From the NCBI GenBank assembly GCA_963169155.1, contig CAUJGI010000324.1, forward strand, positions 1-10,549: 10,549 bases of DNA. Direction: 5' to 3'. The position numbers were made by a program, and so were the translations under genes. Under the pieces are notes generated by a model that did not search any database, had not been told where the DNA came from, and saw only the letters and a list, made by a program, of their open reading frames with translations. This DNA comes from Chloroflexota bacterium. Lineage in GTDB: Bacteria; Chloroflexota; Anaerolineae; Promineifilales; Promineifilaceae. Below are positions 1 through 5,870 of this stretch, in pieces (position 1 is the stretch's first letter; every line of letters starts with the position of its first letter).

Positions 1-171
1 CTGGGGTTTTCGCTGGGGTTGGGCACGTGGCTGCTGCTAGTGGAACGGCCGTTTCGGCGAGAACGGCCGTTGCTGGTGAATTACTTTCCGCTGGGCATGG
101 GCACGGCGCTGGTGCTGCTGGACCTCTTCGCCCTGTTTCGCCTCATCGTCTCTAACCTAAGCGTCTCATAA
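1..171 (+). CDS. C-terminal fragment of an unidentified integral membrane protein
   Basis: The frame is open from the first base of the window and ends at TAA 169-171, giving 56 residues; the start lies outside the window. The fragment has a hydrophobic stretch (about residues 1-14), a basic, polar loop that carries two ERP[FL] tripeptides, and a second hydrophobic segment (about residues 30-50), so it reads as the last two membrane helices of a multi-pass protein. Both ERP copies are encoded by the palindrome ACGGCCGT (45-52 and 63-70). I do not recognise the family. It is convergent with the nucleoside kinase gene downstream. The reading frame is well supported by amino-acid composition; the identity is not. 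Confidence 0.6.
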   Translation: MGFSLGLGTWLLLVERPFRRERPLLVNYFPLGMGTALVLLDLFALFRLIVSNLSVS

Positions 172-178
172 CTTGATA

Positions 179-194
179 CCTCGGAACTTCGAGG
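179..194. terminator. Short GC-rich hairpin between convergent gene ends (weak terminator candidate)
   Basis: CCTCG (179-183) and CGAGG (190-194) form a 5-bp stem with a 6-nt loop, starting 8 nt after the stop of the upstream membrane-protein gene. There is no T tract on either side, so this is only a possible terminator. Confidence 0.2.
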
Positions 195-213
195 GCTTGG
201 CGTGAAACGTGAT

Positions 214-256
214 CCCCTTCACCCTGTCTACCCCTTCACCTTGTCACCCCGTCACC
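214..256. repeat. Degenerate CACC(Y)TGTC-type short repeat
   Basis: The decamer CCCCTTCACC occurs exactly twice (214-223 and 231-240), 17 nt apart, and the CACC core recurs as CACCCTGTC, CACCTTGTC and CACCCCGTC up to about 256. The stretch sits in the 106-nt gap between the ends of two convergent genes. No function can be read from it. Confidence 0.45.
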
Positions 257-277
257 CTAACTCCGCCACAGCTCGAA

Positions 278-1972
278 CTACTCCAAAATCGACCCCCCGA
301 TAAATTCGCGCAAAATGGAGTCGCTGGCAACCATTTCCAGGCCGTCCTCGGGAATCGGATCAAACCATTGCAAAAAGGCCAGCAGTCGGTTGGCTTCGAT
401 GCGCTCCGGCGTGCCTGGCTCCACCTGCAGCAGCAGCGGCTCCGCCAGCCGCTTCAACGCCGATAGTTCGTACACCAGGGCCGAATTAAAAAAGACGTTG
501 GCATTGTTCTGAAACGGAAAAATGTGCCGCTTTTCACCACGGCGCACGCTGGGCCAGCGGGCAATCGTGTCGGCTGCCGAGTAGCCGCGATGGGCGGCGT
601 CACGCACGATGCGGCGCAGCAGGCGGGTGTCGGTGGTGGGCACGCGGTTGTGTTTGTCCAGGTTCAGCTGGGTAAAGGCGGAAATGAAGATGCGGTACAT
701 CGCTTCCGGCGGAATGCCCTCCACCAGCTTTGGATTTAGCCCATGAATGCCTTCGATGAGCAGCACATGCTCCGGCCCAATTTGCAGCGTGTTGCCCTTT
801 TCGCGCATGCCGGTGTGGAAGTTGTAAACCGGCTGTTCGATGGCCACACCCTGCATGAGCAGCTTCAGGTGCTCGCGGAACAGCGTCACGTCCAGCGCCT
901 CCAGCGCCTCGAAGTCATAGTCGCCGTTCTCATCACGCGGGGTAATGTCCCGATTGACAAAGTAGTTGTCCATACCAATGGTGACGGGAAAGATACCGTG
1001 GGCCATCAGCTGGATGGCGAGCCGTTTACTGAAGGTGGTTTTGCCCGCCGAGGTCGGCCCGGAAATAAGCACAGTCTTGATTTCATGACGGCGGCTGGCA
1101 ATTTCCGTAGTGATTTGGGCCAGCTGCTGCTGATGAAACGCTTCAGCGACGAGGATGGTTTGCTGCATACGGCCGTTTTCCAACGCACTGTTCAACGACG
1201 CCACGCTGGGCAGGCCGATGATACGCAGCCAATCGTCGTACTCCTGGAAAACACGCACCAGGCGTGGCTCGTCTTCAAACGGCTGCAGCAAGTTTGGTTC
1301 GTGGCGGCGGGGGAACTGCAAAATGAAGCCATCTTTGTACGGCCGTAAATCAAAATGCTCCAGGTAACTGGTGCGCGGCACCATAAACCCGTGGAAATAA
1401 TCGCGCACCCCGTTTAGCTCGTACATCGTCAGGTAATCTTTGCGGCGTTTGGCAAACAGATTGGCCTTTTCCAGGTCGCCGCTCTGGCGAAAGATGGCTA
1501 ACGCCTCCTCCAGCGGCATGCGCACCTGGTGAATGGGCAGATCGGCATCAACCAGCGCCTGCATCCGCGCCTTCAGTTCGGGCAGATAGTCCGCATCAAA
1601 ACAAGTCACGTCATCACATTCGCAGTAATAACCGCCAAACGGCAGCGAGTGCTGAATGGTGATGGTACGCTCCGGCCAGATCTCGGCAGCAGCGGCAATC
1701 ATCAAAAAGCTGAGGGAACGCCGGTAAATGCGGCTGCCATCTGAATCGGTGGCAGTAACGGGCACCAGGATGGCATCTTCGGTGAGGGGATGGGAGAGTT
1801 CACGGAGACGGCCGTTTTTCAGCGCCGCCACAATCAGGCCGTTGGTTTCCGGCTGGGCGGCCTTGAAAAACGCTTCCAGCGTCGTGCCGGGCGGGGCATT
1901 AAAAGCACGGCCGTCAGGGAAACGGGCCTGTACCGTATCGCGAACGGGGGAAAGAGTGGGAATGTGGGTCAT
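278..1972 (-). CDS. TGS-domain nucleoside kinase (uridine kinase/phosphoribulokinase family)
   Basis: This 564-residue protein is predicted to phosphorylate a nucleoside using a nucleoside triphosphate in the cytoplasm, as in pyrimidine salvage. Residues about 12-72 look like a TGS domain (FPDG ... GTTLEAFF). Residues about 80-250 resemble the threonyl-tRNA synthetase second additional domain, but the HxxxH metal pair is replaced (R85-SLS-F89). The kinase domain follows: Walker A GPTSAGKT at 305-312, DNYF at 335-338, PVYNFHTGMR at 381-390, a Walker B-like IEGIHGLNP at 406-414, and the lid signature RRIVRDAAHRG at 453-463. This architecture and length match the bacterial 'nucleoside kinase' fusion proteins (Thermotoga-type uridine kinase homologues). 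The ATG at 1972 is preceded by GAAGGA about 10-11 nt upstream. It starts 15 nt after the phospholipase-like gene ends, so the two are probably co-transcribed. The substrate is inferred, not shown. Confidence 0.88.
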   Translation of the reverse strand: MTHIPTLSPVRDTVQARFPDGRAFNAPPGTTLEAFFKAAQPETNGLIVAALKNGRLRELSHPLTEDAILVPVTATDSDGSRIYRRSLSFLMIAAAAEIWPERTITIQHSLPFGGYYCECDDVTCFDADYLPELKARMQALVDADLPIHQVRMPLEEALAIFRQSGDLEKANLFAKRRKDYLTMYELNGVRDYFHGFMVPRTSYLEHFDLRPYKDGFILQFPRRHEPNLLQPFEDEPRLVRVFQEYDDWLRIIGLPSVASLNSALENGRMQQTILVAEAFHQQQLAQITTEIASRRHEIKTVLISGPTSAGKTTFSKRLAIQLMAHGIFPVTIGMDNYFVNRDITPRDENGDYDFEALEALDVTLFREHLKLLMQGVAIEQPVYNFHTGMREKGNTLQIGPEHVLLIEGIHGLNPKLVEGIPPEAMYRIFISAFTQLNLDKHNRVPTTDTRLLRRIVRDAAHRGYSAADTIARWPSVRRGEKRHIFPFQNNANVFFNSALVYELSALKRLAEPLLLQVEPGTPERIEANRLLAFLQWFDPIPEDGLEMVASDSILREFIGGSILE

Positions 1973-1987
1973 TGGTTAACTCGTCCT

Positions 1988-2749
1988 TCAAACAGGAATT
2001 TTTAGATAGTGGATGATCAGTTCTAAACTTGGGGCCACAGCCTGCTGCAAAATAGCTTGCACCTCGGCCACTGGTATCTTGTCGAACACCTGGGCGCGCA
2101 TCCAATCCGGGTCCTGCAAATTGGCGGCAAATGCCGCCGCCGACATGCCCAGCCGTCCCGCATAAATTTCGATGGTTTTTACCGGCGCACCGGGGGCCAG
2201 CTGCTCGACCAGCATATTTTGCCAATCAACCAAAATAGCGTCAGCAATAAACGGGGACCACTGCTGGGAATGGGCGGCGGCGAGGGTGGATTCGGCCGTT
2301 TCTGGCAGCGCCTGCAAAGCAATGGTGTCCAGGTAGGTGAGCAAAATAAAGTGGGTTAGCTCGCGCTGCTGACGGTCGCCCAAATGTTTAGGCAGGTAGA
2401 AAAACGGGTACACAATCTGGCGCAGCCAGACAAGGTCTAACAGCAGATGGGCGCTGTAAGCGGCCACAAACATGGCCTGGGCGGGCGGCATCTGGGCAAC
2501 GTTGTTGAGCTGTGGGTAGCGGGCCAGCATGGTAGGGTACGCCATTTCCGCCTCGTCGGGCGGCATGCGGTAAAAATGCGTGTCCCGGCGGGGCAATGTA
2601 GAAATGGCATTGACATCGGGGGCAACGCTGCCCAGGTAAAAGGCGGGCCATTCCGCAGCTAATGTGGCTTGCAAACGGCCGTTCCCTGTGGACCCAGCCA
2701 GCGCGTAAATTTGTTCTGCCGTGTGCAGATGCATAAAAGGTGTAGGCAT
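1988..2749 (-). CDS. Zinc-dependent phospholipase C-like (Zn_dep_PLPC) family protein
   Basis: A mostly helical protein of 253 residues from the ATG at 2749; a TTG two codons upstream (2755) would give 255. Numbered from the TTG, the metal-ligand pattern of the zinc-dependent phospholipase C/nuclease fold is recognisable: H9 and H11 near the N-terminus, LGSVAPD 41-47 (D47), DTHF 58-61 (H60), and AHLLLD 102-107 (H103, D107). Members of this family in environmental bacteria are mostly uncharacterised predicted hydrolases, so the substrate (phospholipid or other phosphodiester) is unknown. No signal peptide is evident, unlike secreted clostridial phospholipase C. No clear Shine-Dalgarno precedes the ATG. 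It is the first gene of a two-gene unit with the nucleoside kinase, with no obvious functional link. The ACGGCCGT palindrome encodes its NGR tripeptide at 2675-2682. Confidence 0.75.
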   Translation of the reverse strand: MPTPFMHLHTAEQIYALAGSTGNGRLQATLAAEWPAFYLGSVAPDVNAISTLPRRDTHFYRMPPDEAEMAYPTMLARYPQLNNVAQMPPAQAMFVAAYSAHLLLDLVWLRQIVYPFFYLPKHLGDRQQRELTHFILLTYLDTIALQALPETAESTLAAAHSQQWSPFIADAILVDWQNMLVEQLAPGAPVKTIEIYAGRLGMSAAAFAANLQDPDWMRAQVFDKIPVAEVQAILQQAVAPSLELIIHYLKIPV

Positions 2750-2802
2750 AATCAATCAATGAGTCAGAAAAATAAAAAACGGCCGTTTCGTAGCCGTTCG
2801 GA

Positions 2803-2808
2803 ATTATA
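2803..2808 (-). promoter_or_regulatory. Perfect -10 box (TATAAT) upstream of the phospholipase-like gene
   Basis: On the minus strand TATAAT lies 53 nt before the ATG at 2749, giving a predicted leader of about 46 nt that contains an ACGGCCGT palindrome (2779-2786). I see no good -35 box at 16-18 bp, so this is a moderate candidate only. Confidence 0.4.
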
Positions 2809-2837
2809 GAAGTGGTTACGGAACCCAGCGGTTACTT

Positions 2838-2884
2838 TAAGCCCAATCGCCAATTCCGTAAACTTATTGGAGAATGGGCACTTA
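2838..2884. other. Intergenic foldable element (nested inverted repeats)
   Basis: GCCC (2841-2844) pairs with GGGC (2876-2879) and CCAAT (2850-2854) pairs with ATTGG (2866-2870). They enclose a symmetric 5x5 internal loop and an 11-nt apical loop; TAA/TTA outside (2838-2840 with 2882-2884) can extend the stem past a 2-nt bulge. It lies in the 263-nt gene-free gap upstream of the phospholipase-like gene, beyond the candidate -10 box, so it is probably not in that leader. It could be a remnant, a binding site or part of an RNA. Direction is undetermined. Confidence 0.35.
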
Positions 2885-2972
2885 TCCCAGGGAACCGGCT
2901 GTTGAACAATAAGCTAATTTCTCAGTGGCTCAGCAATAAGCCCAACTGTTTGACTAAATGGTAAAGGGAATC

Positions 2973-3013
2973 AGCCAACCAGAAACGATGACGTTTGTCC
3001 TATTTAGTTGGCT
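2973..3013 (-). terminator. Stem-loop just after the transglycosylase stop (weak terminator candidate)
   Basis: AGCCAAC (2973-2979) and GTTGGCT (3007-3013) are exact inverted repeats, with a second hairpin AAACG/CGTTT (2983-2987/2992-2996, loop ATGA) nested inside. On the minus strand the outer stem begins within the TGA stop of the transglycosylase gene. No U tract follows, so intrinsic termination is uncertain. Confidence 0.3.
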
Positions 3014-4008
3014 CAACGGTGCCAGGAGGGGCAGCTGGAAGGGGCAAACCAGCGCGTGCTGGCAATACCGCGCAGACGACTTAAGCTGGGCAAACAGGCC
3101 AGAATAATGCGGGGATTACTCGTATCAATCTTCACGCCATCCTCATTGAGGCGGGCCTGTAAATGCAGTTCAATCTCATCGCCACGGCCAAAGCTTGTGC
3201 TGCTGGGGTCCGGGCTGGCCGGAACCACCAGTGCCACCGGCACAGCATACCCGTCGATGTAAAACGAACGGCCGAATTCATCCACATAGTCATAAACGCG
3301 GTGCGGGGCATAGGTATACAGCCCAGAAATCGGCTGTGAACCGAGCACCAGCAGCGGTTCAGTCGGTACATATCCTTTGTTAATCTCTACAGCAATCGTC
3401 CACTGGGCGGCAATATCAGGCGAAATCCCGCTGCGGATAAGCACCGCGCGGGCATAGTTGTCTAACACAGCCTCCGCGTAGGCCTGGGGCACAAGGCTGC
3501 TGGCATACGCCCAGCCGCCGCTGTATGCCGCCAACGCCGACGCCAGGTCGCCACCGGCCTGCCGCACCACCTCAGCCAGAATCGCCACCCCCCAGCGCAA
3601 ATTCACCGACGGGTTCAACAGTTCTTCGGTGGTGGGGCGCCACTCCAGGCCCGGCCCCTGGGGCATGACGCCCATCAACCCCACGGCGCCCATGGAGCTC
3701 ACGCCATCGAGACGGCCGTTTGACTCTTCTTGCACCACTGCGGCGATAAAATCTGGGTCAAGTCCGTGGGCGCGGGCCAAAACGCCAATGTAGGTTGACC
3801 ATTGACGAATGGCGGGGCCCCACATGGGGGAAAGCAAAACGGCTTCAGGTCCGTTGGTGGAACGATGCAGCCCAGGCCGCCCGGCTGCCTGGGTGTGGGG
3901 CGGGCTCAGCAGCATCAGCACAACGGCCAGCATTAAACCCACGGCTAAAAAACGGCCGTAGCGTTGTCCATCCCGCTTTAGATTGCTAAACCTGCCTGCT
4001 GAAAACAT
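3013..4008 (-). CDS. Exported lytic transglycosylase (SLT domain)
   Basis: A 331-residue protein predicted to cleave the MurNAc-GlcNAc bond of peptidoglycan outside the membrane. A basic N-terminus (K11, R12) precedes a hydrophobic export segment (about 20-36) and a likely AxA-like cleavage region (HTQAA 38-42). The SLT domain spans about residues 65-190: VVQEES 91-96 with the catalytic glutamate E95, GAVGLMGVMP 107-116, an AYSGG motif at 161-165 and a YA..V..NY-like end. The usual glutamine of GLMQxMP is glycine here (G113). Residues about 200-300 form a second, unrecognised region. The last 30 residues (ACLPSLSRLRG onward) look low-order and are unlike the rest. No Shine-Dalgarno is present and a strong promoter ends 6 nt before the ATG, suggesting a leaderless mRNA. 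It is divergent from a receiver-domain gene. Confidence 0.82.
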   Translation of the reverse strand: MFSAGRFSNLKRDGQRYGRFLAVGLMLAVVLMLLSPPHTQAAGRPGLHRSTNGPEAVLLSPMWGPAIRQWSTYIGVLARAHGLDPDFIAAVVQEESNGRLDGVSSMGAVGLMGVMPQGPGLEWRPTTEELLNPSVNLRWGVAILAEVVRQAGGDLASALAAYSGGWAYASSLVPQAYAEAVLDNYARAVLIRSGISPDIAAQWTIAVEINKGYVPTEPLLVLGSQPISGLYTYAPHRVYDYVDEFGRSFYIDGYAVPVALVVPASPDPSSTSFGRGDEIELHLQARLNEDGVKIDTSNPRIILACLPSLSRLRGIASTRWFAPSSCPSWHR

Positions 4009-4014
4009 GGCAAA

Positions 4015-4044
4015 ATTTTAGCATAAGTTCAGAAAAGGTGTCAA
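4015..4044 (-). promoter_or_regulatory. Sigma-70-type promoter of the lytic transglycosylase gene
   Basis: On the minus strand TTGACA (4044-4039) and TAAAAT (4020-4015) are separated by 18 bp. The -10 box ends 6 nt before the ATG at 4008, so the expected transcription start falls at or next to the start codon. This explains the lack of a Shine-Dalgarno. Confidence 0.6.
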
Positions 4045-4049
4045 TATAT

Positions 4050-4060
4050 TATGTCAACTT
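4050..4060 (-). promoter_or_regulatory. Shared box AAGTTGACATA, distal copy upstream of the transglycosylase gene
   Basis: The 11-mer AAGTTGACATA (minus strand) lies 13 bp upstream (TTGACA start to start) of the -35 TTGACA. An identical 11-mer occurs at 8229-8239 upstream of the propeller/M23 unit. It could be a tandem -35 element or half of an activator site. Confidence 0.4.
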
Positions 4061-4070
4061 TTGCCGGTAC

Positions 4071-4099
4071 TTGACGGATTGGCTTGAGCAGTTTATGGT
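4071..4099 (+). promoter_or_regulatory. Promoter candidate for the receiver-domain gene
   Basis: TTGACG (4071-4076), 17 bp, TATGGT (4094-4099). The predicted start is near 4106, right at an ACGGCCGT palindrome (4107-4114), leaving a leader of about 98 nt. The two divergent promoters of this 195-nt gap lie back to back without overlap. Confidence 0.45.
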
Positions 4100-4203
4100 T
4101 TAAGCAACGGCCGTTGCCGCACACAACCCGGCCCCGGTCACACCTTTCTGCAAACCAAAAACGGCGTCCAGTGTGGGCCAATTTTTAGAGGAAGTCGAGG
4201 AAA

Positions 4204-4593
4204 ATGCCGGTAATTCTTGTCGTGGATGACAATCCGCAAATGGTAAAACTCATGCAAGAGATGGTTCACCTGGCCGGGTATGAAACCGAGGTCGCCTACA
4301 GCGGTTTGGAGGGGCTGGACAAAGCCCGCGAAGGCATGCCAGACCTCATCCTGGTCGATTTAATGATGCCAGAGATTGACGGTTGGGAGCTGTATCACCG
4401 GCTGCGCGAGTTCACCACCATCCCCATCATTTTTGTCACCGCCTACGACACGCCACAAAACGAGGCCAAAGCCATCGCCCTGGGCGCGGAAGGCTTTATT
4501 GGCAAGGATTTGACGCCCATCCAGCTGGTGCAGCACATCAAGTTTGTGTTGGATTCGGGCAGCCAGCCGAACCGGAACGAAATTTTGCATTAA
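4204..4593 (+). CDS. Stand-alone response regulator receiver (CheY-like)
   Basis: A 129-residue single receiver domain with no output domain. The acidic pair D8/D9 (VVDDN), the phospho-acceptor D52 (ILVDLMMPE), the switch threonine T79 (VTA) and the lysine K101 (GKDLTP) are all present, so it should be phosphorylatable by a histidine kinase and act through protein-protein contacts. The usual KP of the last motif is KD here, and no cis-proline follows the lysine directly. The start ATG at 4204 has AGAGGA (4187-4192, 11 nt) and GAGG (4197-4200, 3 nt) upstream. It is divergent from the lytic transglycosylase and convergent with the M23 gene. No kinase gene is in the window, so its partner is unknown. 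Confidence 0.9.
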   Translation: MPVILVVDDNPQMVKLMQEMVHLAGYETEVAYSGLEGLDKAREGMPDLILVDLMMPEIDGWELYHRLREFTTIPIIFVTAYDTPQNEAKAIALGAEGFIGKDLTPIQLVQHIKFVLDSGSQPNRNEILH

Positions 4594-4618
4594 GTGAGCG
4601 CCCAAAATTTGAACGCCA

Positions 4619-4651
4619 AGATTGGTCCAATCTTTGAGATTGGACCAATCT
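4619..4651. repeat. Perfect 15-bp nested inverted repeat between convergent genes
   Basis: AGATTGGTCCAATCT (4619-4633), loop TTG, then its exact reverse complement AGATTGGACCAATCT (4637-4651). Each arm is itself a 7-bp palindrome around one central base, so the 7-mer AGATTGG and its complement alternate four times. It sits 25 nt after the receiver-gene stop and 16 nt after the M23-gene stop, a position suited to a bidirectional transcription stop, but neither side has a U tract. A REP-like repeat is the alternative. Confidence 0.7.
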
Positions 4652-4667
4652 GATTCCGCGACGCTCC

Positions 4668-5870
4668 CTAACCTTCGGGGAGTGGCCCTGTCTGGTCGCC
4701 GGGCAGCGGTGTATCGATGGAAATCGGTGTGGCGGTGGGGGTAAATTCAAACGTGGCGGAGATAATCTCAAAGCTGGTCTGGCCGGGAAAGATTTCCAAT
4801 TCCCGTTCGTAAATATGCACTCCATCGTTCATATCAATCGTCAGGCGGTAGCGCCCGGAGGGCAAATCACCAAAGACGAAATTCTCCTGCCATATTTCAT
4901 CCGATTTGACAACAAGGGAATAGGTGCGCTGTTTGCGTACGGCCGTATCCACGTTCAGCGGCAGCAGCGTCATGGCCGCACCCGAAATAAACTGGTTGTT
5001 TTTGTCGACAAAGCGGCCAGCCAGCGTCCCCCACCCTTCAAACGGAGCCAACCACAGTGCCGGGTTGCGCGTATCGTGGTAATTGTTGGTGCCTACACGA
5101 ACTTCAAAATGAAGATGCGGCCCGCTCACTTCACCCGAACTGCCCACCCCGGCAATCAGCTGCCCCTGTTCCACCGCGTCCCCCTCCTGCACAAACAGCT
5201 CCAGCGTGTGGGCGTACAGCGTAAACACGTCCTGGCCCAACCACTGCCAATCGTGCTGGATAATAACCGTATTGCCGTAGTAATTAACGCCGTTGAGTGG
5301 GCTGGGCAGCGGCCCGGCAAACACCACGGTACCGCTGCTGGCGGCCAGCACCGGCGTGCCCGTCTCGTTGGGAAAGTCCAGGCCGTGATGAATGCGGTAC
5401 GAGGGCATGTCTGGCAGCTGCACGTCGTTGCCGTAGGGGTACCATTCCAGGTCATAGTTGCGGCTGCCAGAGGGCAACGGCCGTGCCAGCCAGTAATGAT
5501 CGTCGTAGTGGAAAGACAGCGGCACATCGTACGGCGGCGGGCGCCACCCTTCCGGCGGTTCTGGGCCAGCGTCGGGCACCCACAGCTGCTGCGCCTCGTC
5601 GGGGCGGATGCCCACACCGGCGGGTGTGGGCAAGCTGCTGCTGGCCAGACTGGTGCCCGGCGTACGACCGCCAGACGAAACACGACCGGCCGCTTCAGAT
5701 TCGGCGGTGACCGCAATTTCGGTTTGTTGTGCCGGTGGTAGGGAGAGAACAGGCACCAGCGTCGGTGGCGCAAACGACTCGCGGCCGCAGCTCGCCAGCA
5801 GCCCGCTCAACAAAACAAAGGCAATGATAGGGGATTTACGGCCGTACCAGATAAGGCACCAGTTCATCAT
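4668..5870 (-). CDS. M23-family peptidoglycan endopeptidase, lipoprotein
   Basis: A 400-residue predicted lipoprotein that would cut peptide cross-links in the wall. The signal peptide ends in a lipobox LASC with C28; residues 30-115 are a Pro/Ser/Thr-rich linker. The M23 (LytM/peptidase_M23) domain spans about 155-275 and keeps its zinc and catalytic residues: H161 and D165 in IHHGLDF, H221 in LYAH, and H252/H254 in GPHLHFE. Residues about 281-370 form a beta-rich carboxypeptidase regulatory-like domain (GRFVDKNNQFISGAAMTLLP ... GDLPSGRYRLTI), followed by a Pro/Thr tail. The start overlaps the end of the propeller gene by 35 nt, with two adjacent ATGs (5870 and 5867) and no Shine-Dalgarno, which points to translational coupling in one operon. 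It resembles activatable or regulated wall hydrolases; the exact bond is not readable. Confidence 0.88.
   Translation of the reverse strand: MMNWCLIWYGRKSPIIAFVLLSGLLASCGRESFAPPTLVPVLSLPPAQQTEIAVTAESEAAGRVSSGGRTPGTSLASSSLPTPAGVGIRPDEAQQLWVPDAGPEPPEGWRPPPYDVPLSFHYDDHYWLARPLPSGSRNYDLEWYPYGNDVQLPDMPSYRIHHGLDFPNETGTPVLAASSGTVVFAGPLPSPLNGVNYYGNTVIIQHDWQWLGQDVFTLYAHTLELFVQEGDAVEQGQLIAGVGSSGEVSGPHLHFEVRVGTNNYHDTRNPALWLAPFEGWGTLAGRFVDKNNQFISGAAMTLLPLNVDTAVRKQRTYSLVVKSDEIWQENFVFGDLPSGRYRLTIDMNDGVHIYERELEIFPGQTSFEIISATFEFTPTATPISIDTPLPGDQTGPLPEG

Noticed and set aside
743..1348. Long plus-strand open frame antisense to the nucleoside kinase
   Set aside because: The minus-strand frame carries all the kinase motifs; the plus frame has His/Gln/Arg-rich shadow composition and no domain.
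4009..4203. WalR-type operator between the transglycosylase and receiver genes
   Set aside because: The TGTCAA repeats are separated by 7 bp rather than 5 and have C in place of the A/T position, so a named WalR site cannot be claimed.
4815..5741. 308-codon plus-strand frame antisense to the M23 gene
   Set aside because: It mirrors the real gene, has no recognisable motif, and the opposite strand shows lipobox, zinc ligands and coupling.
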